Of a DNA stretch of 20,121 nt, positions 1 through 9,854 are shown piece by piece. The stretch is from Apostichopus parvimensis. Lineage: Eukaryota; Echinodermata; Holothuroidea; Aspidochirotida; Stichopodidae. Below the pieces are notes generated by a model that ran no database searches, was not told the DNA's origin, and saw only the letters and a program-made list of their open reading frames with translations. The stretch spans positions 34,910-55,030 of the forward strand of contig KN888991.1 in NCBI GenBank assembly GCA_000934455.1, read 5' to 3'. Every line of letters begins with the position of its first letter. The first letter of the stretch is position 1. Position numbers and translations under genes: made by a program.

Positions 1-300
1 CAAATTAACATGAACAATTCTATTCAATTAAGGTTAAAAGTTTCAATTGTTACCAACTCCTAACAGCACAATGTTTCTGGGTTTTCCAAGATATTCGAGA
101 GAATAGTTTATCATCGTATTCATATTTCATTGATAAACACAATATTTTGCATAAAGGTCAATACGGCTTCCGTCCAGGACACTCAATTATACTAGCCTTA
201 AGAAACACTTTGGATAGGTTGTGTGACGCCTTGGAAAAGAAAATGATCTCAGTGGGTGTTTGACATCATCGATCACCAAATTTTATTTATGAAACTATAT
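1..300 (+). pseudogene. LINE reverse transcriptase fragment, 5' part of an interrupted copy
   Basis: This is a decayed piece of the RT domain of an APE-type non-LTR retrotransposon. Plus-strand translation gives FSKIFERIVYHRI from about 95. After one frameshift it gives FIDKHNILHKGQYGFRPGHS and then LRNTLDRLCDALEKKMISVG, the usual order of the first RT blocks in CR1/L2/Jockey-like elements. The motif A region FDIIDHQILFMKLY follows at 259-300 in another frame. The usual hydrophobic FLDLSKA-type lead-in to motif A is missing, so there is a small deletion near 258. The window starts inside the element, so its endonuclease and ORF1 are out of view. The reading stops at a tyrosine codon at 298-300 and resumes at 4226. 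The family identity is strong. The exact clade is not resolved. Confidence 0.85.
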
Positions 301-720
301 ATTTTTATATTATTTATTTATTTCCACTGCACATGAACAACTGAGAAATATATATTTAACATTTGTACAACATAAATTACACGATCAGAAAAAAATAAAT
401 AATTAATGTCTGCAAGATGAAGATTCAACTGTATAAATGCATTGGAGGAACCTGACAGACGCAAAAATTATAGTCGAGATCAGGCCACCTTGAAAAAGAA
501 TAAACACCTAAAGAAAGAAGAAGAAGAAACACAACTTGTAATTCCCGCGGTACTCCCCATACCCCAATAGACTAACTGATAACTCCACAAACCCCGCACA
601 CCCTCCCTCCCATTTCTGCCGAACTCAATGCCTCACCTACACCCCAACCTCTAAAAACAACAGTGGTAGAATAGCACAAATAGCTATTACGGGGAAAGAT
701 GTGATTCAATGATCTAAAAT
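301..720 (-). other. 3' UTR and A/T-rich tail of the inserted LINE
   Basis: This stretch lies between the ORF2 stop codon (TAA on the minus strand at 723-721) and the junction with the host LINE. It contains a purine-rich run (aagaaagaagaagaagaaac, about 514-532) and a C-rich stretch (about 590-660). On the minus strand it ends in gtgcagtggaaataaataaa followed by more A/T-rich sequence. Short A-rich 3' repeats of this kind are typical of CR1/L2-like LINEs that lack a plain poly(A). No coding capacity is seen. Confidence 0.65.
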
Positions 721-2857
721 TTATTCTGTAAGGGCTGTTTTGAAGGAATGAATGCTATTTGACAAGCGAATTGTGGCATCTAACTTATTTCAAATTTTAA
801 GACCATTTAAGCTGACAGTTTGTTGACTTGCAGAGGACTTAACAATGCTACGGTAGAGTTTCCATTTACTTCGTGTATCGTATACATGGACGTCATTCAT
901 CATTGTGAAGTAAGTAGAAAATTGGGAGAAACTAAGTTCCTATTAAACTTGCACATACAAATTCCTAACTGATATTTATAAATGTCAAAAATACTGAGTA
1001 TACGTAGTTCTAAAAAAAGAGTTGATGTGTGCTGATGGTAGTCTGCATTCACAATAAACCTTGCAGCCCGTTTTTGAATAATAAAAAGGCGATTAACAAT
1101 CGAAGGGTAAGTGCTACCCCAAACAATAATAGCACAGTAATTCAAATGAGGTAAACCCAATGTGTAAAGGTAGAAGAATGTGTCGAGGGTAAAGGAATTT
1201 TAGTCTATAAATAACGCCTATGTTCCTTGATATTGTACTAGCTATCTTTAAAACATGAGAATTCCAGCTAAGGTTCTTATCAATAAGAATACCTAGAAAT
1301 TTTTGTTTCTCGAACGGAAGAGATCTTCTTGTTGTCAATGAATAATTCAATATTGGGAGCAATCTTCTGGTGGTTATGAAATACGATAAAGTTAGTTTTA
1401 CTTGCATTCAAGGAGAGTGTATTTGCTTTGAACCATGTCGAGATATTTCTTAATTCATTGTTGATTATTGAGGCCGCCTTAGAGGGATCAGAAAAATTAG
1501 AAAAAGGTCTAGAAAAAAGCCAATACTGTGCTCTTTACTGTCAAATGCCCTTGCAATCTTATCAACTAGATCAGTAACAGCCATGTATGTTGAATACTAG
1601 AACGGAACCCGAATTGGCCCGAAAAGAAAAGCTTTTGTTTATGAAGAAAGTTGAACAATCGATTAAAAACAAGACGTTCAATTATCTTAGAAAACAGAGG
1701 TAAGATAGAAATAGGCCTATAGTTTTTAACAGACCACGGACTTAAAAATTTGAATGACTTTTGCGATCTTGAGGTTATTTGGCATAATACCTGAGGCTAA
1801 AGATAAATTGAAGATATAAGTCAATGGTTCAAGCATGATATCAATTACTTTGTTACAAACATTTACATTTACATCATCAAAGCCAACACTTTTGTTACTT
1901 TTAAGTTTACCAACAGTGTCTAATACTTCCACTTCGTCAGTGGGAAACATGAAAAGATAATTATTACATTTGTGATCTAGAAAACTCATTGAAACTTACA
2001 TCAGTTTGTGGAATTTAAGACGCAAGGTCATTTCCAACATTTACATAGAAATTATTGAATATTCTAGCAACTTCATCCACATTCGAAATACTTTTCTTGT
2101 TGTGTTCAATTTCTGTTGGTTGATGGTGACTTTTGTGTTTTCAAGAGTGGCGGAGGTCTGAGTGTATCTTGCTGGCTTTGTTATGCTTGGAATAAGAGAG
2201 AAAGAGTTTAAAGTATTCAAAAAGTCTTCAGGAAATATATCTGTTTCAAAGTCTAGAAGGTTTATGTTGTAGTCACCTAATTAAAAAATTAAGATTATAA
2301 GCATTGTGCGTTAGAAATGAGCCTTGTAAACTCATCATTAAAAGTATGAACATTATTTGGTGGCCGATATATAACCCCGACTTTGACAAAATTAAAGTGG
2401 AGATACACATATGTCAACAAACAAATATTATGCATGAGAAATATGTTCGACGATTTGATTATTTTCAGAAAAGGTAGAACGCTTGTTAATATGAAGAGCC
2501 ACTCCACCTCCTGCAGTACCAGAGTTTCTATCCTTATGAATAAAAATATAGCCTCATGGGATATCATACAAATCTGCCGAGTCATTATCAGTTATCCAGG
2601 TTTCTGTCAATGCAATGTCCGAAAAATTATACTGACAAGTTTCCAACAAATGTATATAGTAAATAATCGAAATTTTTACCAATGCTTCTTATGTTTACAT
2701 GGAGAAATGATAAATCATTTTCAGTCTTGTCAAAAATAAATTTTAGTTCGTTGGCATCATAGTATCAACACAATTGAGCATTTGACGGATGATCTTACAT
2801 ATTTGCATGATTATCATATGTAAAGGAATTTCTATATAGTTCGTTTAATTCTGTCAT
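721..2857 (-). pseudogene. LINE ORF2 remnant: APE endonuclease plus reverse transcriptase
   Basis: An intact ORF2 would nick target DNA and copy the element RNA at the nick. The probable start ATG is at 2857, reading MTELNELYRNSF. Endonuclease landmarks follow in order: FLHVNIRS (about 2700), ALTETWITDND (about 2600), GTAGGGVALHIN (about 2505), VGVIYRPPNN (about 2370), GDYNINLLDFETD (about 2270) and LNSFSLIPSITKP (about 2200). RT landmarks are LKSNKSVGFDDV (about 1890), KNYRPISILPLFSKIIERLV (about 1700), GQFGFRS (about 1612), TYMAVTDLVDKIARAF (about 1565) and FFLDL (about 1505). The C-terminal part has WFKANTLSLNASKTNFIVFH (about 1410), FLGILIDKNLSWNSHV (about 1280), LPHLNYCAIIVWG (about 1135) and DVHVYDTRSKWKLYRSIV (about 865). 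Many frameshifts and several stops break it. At about 1500 the sequence jumps from the start of motif A to residues just after motif C, so all catalytic aspartates are gone. Confidence 0.9.
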
Positions 2858-3368
2858 AGAATTAAATTGCAGGAACGTAATTGCTAAAGGTCCATTGATC
2901 ATTTTTTCTTATTAATTATCATCTCATATAGGTCCTTAAATATTACATGTATGTATGAATCCCCATCTAATGTCCCCATTGTCAATGTATCATCAACTTA
3001 AAGACGACAAAGATGATTACTGTGTTATACAATAGAAATAAGGGAGCTGGGAGAGAACTATTTTAACGACGAACAAGACGAAGCTGTGGTTGTACAAACT
3101 ATTTTTAACAGATGAATAGTTATAGTTGAGTTATAAGCCGATTGGCACTGACAATGATTGTGCTGCAGAGAGCTTGGTTGTTATCAACTCTAGAGTGCCC
3201 CAGAGAGTCCACAATCAACTTGAGCACCCGAATTGTAGGAATGTTAATCCGCAATTGTAGAAATGTTATATTCGAGGTGCAAAATCAATGTTCCACTTGA
3301 CGAGTTATACGAGTGAAAGGAGATGATAAAAGTTAAAGAAATATACTGAATGTGAGATGGATAAGACC
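2858..3368 (-). other. Inter-ORF spacer of the inserted LINE
   Basis: This 511-bp stretch separates the ORF1 stop from the probable ORF2 start. It has no open frame of note and no recognisable motif. It could be an inter-ORF spacer, or could include later inserted or degraded sequence. Spacers in two-ORF LINEs are often shorter, so an extra insertion is possible. Confidence 0.45.
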
Positions 3369-3896
3369 TTATATCTTTGCTAGGTCCGCTGTATTCATAA
3401 TATATATTTTGTCACTGCCTGGTTGTTTATCATTACAGTGAAAAATATTTTCCAACCCTTGTCTATGCGGACGAGGTTTTTGAATGTTTCTTTGAAGCTT
3501 GGAGTAGTTGATAGTTAACCTTGGTTAGATCCTCAACGACCACAATTCCTGAACCTTTCAATTGCCTCCGTCTACGTTTAAACTCTAATCGTACTCCATA
3601 ATTGGTAAATTTGACAATAATTACCTGTTCAAGAGATTCCTTCAACTTATCAATTTCATGGTTTGACTTCTGTAGCACAATTTCTAATTCCAAATTCTTG
3701 CTTCTTTTTTCTACTGTTCTTCCTTGAATTTTCTCAAATGATGTTTTAACATATTTTCAACGCAGTCTTGAATAACTTGATCGAAGTGTACACTAACGTG
3801 TATCTCCTTTAATATATCTGCTGCAAGCTTAGAGGAATCGCTAGATGCAGGCTTCTCGAGATTTATGGTTGAGGATGATCTTGTTTTATTACTCAT
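3369..3896 (-). pseudogene. LINE ORF1 remnant (coiled-coil RNA-binding protein)
   Basis: ORF1 proteins of LINEs bind element RNA and form coiled-coil multimers. The start ATG is at 3896. The first 61 residues are acidic/basic and contain ILKEIHVSVHFDQVIQDCVE. After a one-base frameshift near 3712 the frame continues through a heptad-like helix, LELEIVLQKSNHEIDKLKES, ending LEQ near 3630. A C-terminal block then reads GIVVVEDLTKVNYQLLQASK, which resembles the EDLTxxNxxLL segment near the end of many CR1/L2-type ORF1 proteins. After another shift the end reads DKQPGSDKIYIMNTADLAKI before TAA at 3371-3369. The total of about 176 codons is shorter than typical ORF1 proteins. The part between the coiled coil and VVVEDLT looks deleted or scrambled. 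The assignment rests on the order of features and the position upstream of ORF2. Confidence 0.65.
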
Positions 3897-4225
3897 TGTT
3901 ATATAGCTTTAAGCTGCTGGTCAGCCATAGTAGATGTTATGTGTTGTTCCGCTATATTAGATTGGTGTTTACCCTAATAGTGCAGGCTCTGGAAATTGAG
4001 TATGAACAGGTGTCCAGTTATTAGAATTTATTTCCAGTATGAAATATTTTTGACTAAATATTCGCAGAATGCATCGTTCTCCAATACACAAATTGACTTG
4101 TAGTCAGGATGTGACGTATTCGAAGAATCGTCATACAGTGTATATAAAACAAATTTCTCTCCCCTTTCACGACTGATGTACTTATCTAGTCATATATGGC
4201 TACATATTCGATATCGACTTGAGTT

Positions 4226-4700
4226 TATAATTATGGTATCAGAAGTATGGCACCTAATTTCATTGTAAGTTATTTTCCTAATAGAATGCAATTTACATTA
4301 TTCAATAATGTCGATTCAAATCCATTGAATATTGTATGTGGTGTCCCACAGGGTTCTATTTTAGGACCTCAAATCTGCTCTTTATGATTGCTCCATAATT
4401 TTGTTTGAGGACGATACCAATATTTTCTTAGCTTGCCGCAATCCTATTACTATGAATGATACAGCGTGACTGTTTGTTCTGGTACAGCGTATAACAATAC
4501 TAAAATCAAATTGGATTCTCCAGAAATGAGCAATTCTCTATATATCTGCTAACTACAATGATCACACTAGCAAGCTATTCACTTTAGTCAATATTCTCAC
4601 ATTTCCTGAGTTAATCAATGTTCATATAGCCAATGTTGCTTATCGTTCTATGAATAACATTCATCCTCCCGTCTTCAAAGAATGTTTTTTCCTTACAACA
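4226..4700 (+). pseudogene. LINE reverse transcriptase fragment, 3' part of the interrupted copy
   Basis: This continues the RT fragment that stops at 300. The frame opens with YNYGIRSMAPNFIVSYFPNR and MQFTLFNNVDSNPLNIV, then motif B as CGVPQGSILGP (about 4336-4368). A deletion and frameshift lead to ILFEDDTNIF (about 4398-4427). This is the FADD motif C with alanine replaced by glutamate while both aspartates survive. A larger deletion then joins to the C-terminal block SANYNDHTSKLFTLVNILTF (about 4540-4600) and MNNIHPPVFKECF (about 4650-4690). Stops and frameshifts make it non-functional. Family identity is strong and the clade is unresolved. It is closely similar in style to the inserted minus-strand LINE but is a different family or subfamily, judging by its sequence and 3' tail. 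Confidence 0.85.
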
Positions 4701-5081
4701 AAGTATTACACATACACATGCACATAAACACATACGCAAGCCACGTCCTAGGACTGACATTACAAAACATAGTTAACGTTATCGTGCTTACTTGTTAGAT
4801 TTCTTTGCCTAATAATACTAAATTTGGTTTTACCACACTAATTTAAAAAGAATCTCAGCTCAATCTACTCAAGTAACTATAAGACTGTTCCTTTTATTGT
4901 TCTCCGTTTTTGTTTGTCTTTTGATATATTTTCCATTGCATGGGGAGAGGCACTACTCGTTAAGCCTTGTAATGTTTTCTATGCCACTTCCTTCCTCGTT
5001 GTATTTTAATTTATGTTTGTAACTATTTACTGTTAAACCTGTATATTGAGGAGAAACAAGTCAATGAAATGAAAGGAAATT
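4701..5081 (+). other. 3' end and tail of the interrupted plus-strand LINE
   Basis: After the last recognisable RT C-terminal block the sequence contains a possible remnant FKKNLSSIYSSNY (about 4845-4880) in a broken frame. It ends in tcaatgaaatgaaaggaaat (about 5061-5080), a degenerate 5-bp repeat of the kind used as 3' tails by many CR1/L2-like LINEs. The end near 5081 is therefore inferred from the tail. A target-site duplication cannot be tested because the other end lies outside the window. Confidence 0.5.
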
Positions 5082-5993
5082 AATCTATCACAAGCCACTG
5101 GAAGAACACTTCTCATTCATGAGAAAGGACAAGGATTAATGTTTATTTGTGAGCGTGGAGGTTTGAGTTGTTTTAAAACTGATACGAAATCTCTATTTGT
5201 TTTTAAAAGAAGGGAGTTAAGTCATAAAGACCTAGCAGAGACGTGGCATATTCTTTTCTACTTCTTACGTCACTACCGATCGCCACCTTGCATTCTGAAT
5301 TATAATCCTATACCAGATCTACGCCACCTGGAGGAATATTATCGTTTTGCTTTAGGTTTATTTTTACTTTCATGCAATGCAGTGAATACTTTAAGTCGAA
5401 ATAATCGAATGTGCACAGAATGCCTTGCTGTGGAGATTCTCGTAACAGGAAAATGGAAATACTGAAAAAAGACTGCGGCTCACCTGGCTGGTACAACGGT
5501 ATTATCTTACAAAACGAAACCGAAAGAGATTTTGCAAACTAACTACGGCATTTTGCATTGAAAGATATAAGATAAATGTTTTATTACTCATAAATGCCTC
5601 GGTATGTTTATGATGTAATTGAAAATAAAAAAATCGAAATGTAAATATATTGGACTCAAACCGGTGGGCGTCTCTGATATTCTTATCTAAATCGAGTGGT
5701 TATCTATCCCAATCTGTAGCGAATAAATAACGGTGATGGTGTTCAAACATAGTGTTCTTTCACGTACCGATCCATTTAGCGTATATACAAGGGTTTAATA
5801 ACCTTTTTGATAGTACTTGTTTGTTCCCCACCTCACATATCATTGTTTGTACTTAGCTGTAATAAAGTACCTAGCTAATAAAAAAAAGCCTTGCATTGCA
5901 CAAAGCACTTTAACCTAGTCAACTACATCAACTATTCTTAATTTGAAATTTATATTGAAAATCACTGTCTACTGTAGTCTGCAATAATATATA
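5082..5993. other. No recognisable gene
   Basis: This is AT-rich sequence. A 108-codon open frame on the plus strand (5139-5465, starting MFICERGGLSCFKTD) has no motif, signal peptide, membrane segment or splice context that I recognise, and I treat it as chance. The motif aataaa occurs at 5724-5729 and 5860-5865, and near-misses are common. No gene is supported. Confidence 0.5.
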
Positions 5994-6135
5994 GATTGCA
6001 TATCGTCAAATCGTACCACTGCAAATGTTGGCGTGTTGCAGAATCGAAGCAGACGTTCCATATGCAATCTTGACGATAGACTGAATTGCAAAATGCAATT
6101 TGGAAAAGTACTATGATAAATACTTTTCAGTCTAT
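5994..6135. repeat. Cluster of nested inverted repeats
   Basis: Several complementary arms lie within 142 bp: gattgcatat (5994-6003) with atatgcaatc (6060-6069); atcgtcaa (6002-6009) with ttgacgat (6070-6077); atagactga (6076-6084) with tcagtctat (6127-6135); attgca (6085-6090) with tgcaat (6094-6099); and gaaaagta (6103-6110) with tacttttc (6121-6128). The third pair encloses the last two, so the segment 6076-6135 could fold into a three-way junction as RNA or as single-stranded DNA. No tRNA, snRNA or known RNA family is recognised. It may be a decayed foldback or MITE-like element. Confidence 0.5.
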
Positions 6136-8020
6136 GACCAGGATTACATAGTGGGTATACGTTGTAAGAAAAGTCACCAAAGCCAAAGCCTAAACAGGAA
6201 ACCAAACATGCATGATTAACTCGGAACCCCGTTTTTCTTTCATTAAGACAGTAACCGTGTAAGTTTGATCGTGTTACGTCGAGTGAGGTATAACGAGTCT
6301 AATGTACAGGGAATACATACTAAACATAAACTTGGTTAAAGGTCGATGAGAGATCAAAGGCAGTGTATTCAGCGTACTAAAAACTTTGAACAACACCGAA
6401 ATAAGCATTTAATATGAAAAGAGAACAAGGATCATCAACCGCATTTGCATTATAAAGGAAAGATTTAGTAACTATTATCCTACGTAAAGGTTACCTGACA
6501 TGCTAAGCAAACTTGAATAAAATAATTCAAGGATTTCAAACAGCCTCTAGGCTGCTCGGTAAACTTGGCTGCTCGGTTGTCTTATTTCTTACATTTCTAT
6601 TAAGCGGATTGAAAGTTGTGGCCTAAAAATGGCCGTGATCATGTCGAATTGGTCGATTTGCATGTACAGAACTGTTTTCGTTGCTATAATCATAATATTA
6701 AATTTAATATTAGTACAGATATAGTGATGCGTTGCGAGGATGCTAATCACAAACTTTTCAAGCACGACCATTAGCTTATCATGAGTCTTCCTGCGCCTGA
6801 AGTGAGGTTCAACACGCCTTCATAGTTCAAACAACATTCTGTATTATACCATTCCCCAAATTGTTCCTCTCATACGTGTGTCTAAAGTTTTATCTATCAA
6901 TCAAAAAATCCGGAATGGATATTTCGGGACATAGCTTAAATGAGAACAAAGTGTTGATGATATGATTCACACGGTAACATATAAGAAAGAAAGAGAACAC
7001 ATACAGTACAGTATAGTATAGTGGCCTAGAACAAACATTGGGAAATATATCGTTTAGTCGAAATATCTACTCTGAATCCAGAAATGTAATCTCTTCATAC
7101 TCCTTCAAATGTCCCTTATAGGCTACGGTAGTACAGTGAACGATAATGGTTACATCGTGCTAACGATTCAAAAATAACATTAAAATTCCATGACAGAGAT
7201 GAAGACTAATTAATGTGAGGATGTAGTAGACAGAAATAACAACAGATTTTGTGTTTCACCAATGGTCTGGTGGCACCATGTATTTAAACATGAAATTGGA
7301 TATAATTGGTAAAATCAAGAATCAAGAGGGGCAGTGGTTAAGAATGAAAAGAAACCCCCTGACACACTGCAAAGAGAAGAAATAAGTAAAAGTGAAAAAT
7401 AGGAAAAATGACTATACAGTATATACGCACTCTAGAGGCAAAATATTAACGTCACCTAAAACCAAGGCCAAAAAGGTGTACATGCACTGACATCTTTATG
7501 ATATCTTTAACTTAACTAGCAGCGGTATTAATCCAACGTATAAAAATACATAGTAGAAGTAGCTGCGACTATTACGTCCCTGACACGTCTGTCAATAACA
7601 ACAACTAAATACTAAACAAAAGGATATTGTCCATATACGGCTTAACTACCAAACATATATACTGCTTTAAGTTATAACATTTTAGTAAAACAATACTAAC
7701 TCAGATAATGCATGGCGAAATTAATACGAACCATTGAATTTGGTCAAAGGGAAAGAAAATATCTTAACTACTATGTATACTATCACTTTAAAGCTATAAC
7801 TGTACTATCCCTTTAAGTGGGTAGTCATGACCTTAAATATGATAAGAGAAAATATCTCTTAAGTCTTAATGGTTAAAAGTAATATAAAGAGAAAGAATAC
7901 TGATAATATATTGTAAAAGCACTTAGAAATATAGATGCACATGGTGAGGCTATGCTGTTATGTTACGTTAGGTAACTACACGTTAAAAACCTCAACTTGT
8001 ATACATATACAATACTATAA
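6136..8020. other. No recognisable gene; one AT palindrome
   Basis: No convincing coding region is seen on either strand. A perfect 20-bp palindrome, taatattaaatttaatatta, is at 6693-6712. The 11-mer ggctgctcggt occurs twice, at 6550-6560 and 6567-6577. A short run of tacagta/tatagta repeats lies near 7003-7022. The minus-strand frame at 6589-6771 overlaps the palindrome and shows no protein features. Confidence 0.5.
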
Positions 8021-8070
8021 ATGTAACGTTACATGGGCGCCGCCATCTTAGCTGAAACAGAGGGCGCTCT
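8021..8070. promoter_or_regulatory. Palindrome beside a YY1-type motif
   Basis: A perfect 14-bp palindrome, atgtaacgttacat, covers 8021-8034. Five bases on is gccgccatctt (8039-8049), which on the minus strand reads aagatggcggc and matches the YY1 core (AAGATGGCGGC). A GC-rich stretch, agagggcgctct, follows at about 8059-8070 in otherwise AT-rich DNA. YY1 sites of this type are often at animal transcription starts and in some transposon promoters. No gene is visible downstream on either strand, so this may be a repeat fragment and not a promoter. Confidence 0.3.
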
Positions 8071-9793
8071 CCCAGAACATAATCACCACCTCGTGTATGT
8101 GAGCCTCTTACGTAACTGGCTCTTAGAATTATCTCTTAAGTATTACATTCCTTTAAAATATGAATGTGAAATTGACCCTTAAGTAAACCCTGTAGATTAT
8201 ATATCAAGATACATCTTCAATAAAACAAGTTAAATATAAGTATATGTAACCCACAGTATGTCTACTCAACATAACGTTAGAATAGAGCTTTCCTATCCCT
8301 GCATAACCTGTACAGTAAGATAGCGGACCCTAGCCAAGCTTTACCGATACGAAAATGGTCGATAATATTAAATAAAATATACGATCACTGAATAACTCCA
8401 GTGCTACAAGAACTTAACAGGTTAAAGAAAGATATATTTACCTCCAAGCGTCAACAATGTGAATGTCCAAGTGCATCACATGCTCGTTAATTACTTAAAA
8501 CTAAAACTGTTGGTAAACTATTCGTGTTTGTAGGTTCGTAGTAAAATATATAGTGGCACGCTAACTGAGCTATTCCCAGCTGGCTATATTGCGTAACACA
8601 CATGAACCCTTTGTTCGAGCCGGAAATGACTCATGGCTACTTGCCATGGAACGCACGGATTCCCTCACATTAATAAACAAAAGTAGCATATTTAGCTGCT
8701 TTCCGTTGTATCATAGTTATAGAAAACTCGGTGGACATTGCAAGAACTTAGATGTGTTCGTTGTAAAAGGTTACATGAAAGAGGACAATCGCAATTCCAG
8801 TAGTATTATGGAAGCTCCAAACAATTATACTTATATCTTAATTAGTCTGACAGCAGACGTTTGTAATTGGTGATACTTATTGCAAGAAAATGATTGAGTA
8901 CAAACCTTATTTTCTAGGAGTTAGCCAGAGCATTAATCCTTTTTTTACACTTTTGGAATAAAATAAAGGTAACAGTGCTGTAGTACTCAAGTTCAGACGC
9001 GGACTCCAGCCATTAGTCGGATTGAGCTCAGAGAACCGGACTCGGACTTGATGCCAAGTCCAGACGAGTTCTCCATTGTAAGATGGTATAATGTTTTAAC
9101 ATTGTAAAGCCAATCAATATAAATGACATAAATTATAGGGTGGCTGTATGTAGATATGTTGCGTATACCTATAAGTAATACCATTCGTATCCAGAGATGG
9201 TGCTGTGCACATTATCTCGCAACATCGTCATATTCCAAGTCATTCGTTCCCCAACTACTGAGCTCTTGAGAATGTTCAAATGTAATTTAAAATAAGTCCA
9301 CTATGGAACCTATGGGAACCTGGCAACTTAAAATTTGAAAGTAGAAATAAGGCAGAAATGAGGAAAGGAAAATTTATTCTAGTGCAGTTAAGATACATGT
9401 TGCTTATATTATGTTTTCGTAAAAAAATTGGTCAAGTTTGACTTTTCACCTCCTTTGATTACTTTTGGTGTTTAGCATTATTATAATGCACAAAAAAGAA
9501 GAAGAGTCTGATATCATACATGGTTTTGAAGGTTTCGGCCATTTGTCTTGTTCACATAAACATCAGGGCCAAAATAATGTGTTTGGTTATTTGAGTTATG
9601 ACATTTAACCTTTGACCTCTGACTTTCAATCTTATGACGTCACAAGTCAAGGATGTACTATATCTCATGCATTTTGGTTATCACACAAACATGCACCTAC
9701 ATACCCAAACTTGTTTTCTATTGTATTAGCTACAACCAATGACATTTCCCTTGGTTTTAACCATTTGTCTGAACTACCGATGACTATTGTTCT
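8071..9793. other. No recognisable gene
   Basis: This is AT-rich unique-looking DNA. A 94-codon plus-strand frame at 8589-8873 has no motif I recognise. At 9605-9630 the text aacctttgacctctgacttt contains a DR1-like pair of TGACC half-sites (nuclear-receptor type), but such pairs also occur in dispersed repeats. Nothing else is supported. Confidence 0.45.
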
Positions 9794-9854
9794 CTAGTGT
9801 TTGGCAACTGGTGACAGGACTGTTTTTTCCCAGGTCACCAGTCGTGATGCCTAG
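9794..9854. repeat. Imperfect hairpin with 9-bp perfect stem
   Basis: Arms actggtgac (9807-9815) and gtcaccagt (9834-9842) are perfectly complementary around an 18-nt loop that contains a T6 run. Outside them ggca (9803-9806) can pair with tgcc (9848-9851) and ctag with ctag, leaving a 5-nt bulge on each side. It resembles a small foldback element or a structured transcript. It has no coding context. Confidence 0.45.

Larger units (their letters stand above)
301..4225 (-). mobile_element. Near full-length but dead non-LTR (LINE) retrotransposon, inserted in another LINE
   Basis: This 3.9-kb minus-strand block carries, in element order, a possible 5' UTR (4225-3897), an ORF1 remnant (3896-3369), a spacer, ORF2 with endonuclease and RT (2857-721), a 3' UTR (720 to about 330) and an A/T-rich tail. 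On the minus strand the tail reads as repeats of aaat/aata, seen on the plus strand as atttttatattatttattt at 301-319. The insert boundaries come from the host LINE: its RT reading ends at 300 and resumes at 4226. The tetranucleotide tata at 297-300 and 4226-4229 could be a short target-site duplication or chance in AT-rich DNA. Frameshifts, stops and a deletion of the RT core show that the copy is inactive. The 5' end is set only by the host junction. Confidence 0.85.

Noticed and set aside
2383-2739. 118-codon plus-strand frame
   Set aside because: It is antisense to the LINE endonuclease region, whose minus-strand motifs are clear.
5139-5465. 108-codon plus-strand open frame
   Set aside because: No motif, signal or family resemblance, and a competing minus-strand frame overlaps it. 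It lies just beyond a LINE 3' end. A frame of this length is plausible by chance in 20 kb.
8500-8580. Possible minus-strand tRNA/SINE head (tagctcagttagcg near 8560-8577)
   Set aside because: A box A-like match exists, but no box B in the right orientation and spacing, and no tail, were found.
9605-9630. DR1-like nuclear-receptor site
   Set aside because: Tandem TGACC half-sites are common in dispersed repeats, and no gene or promoter context is present.
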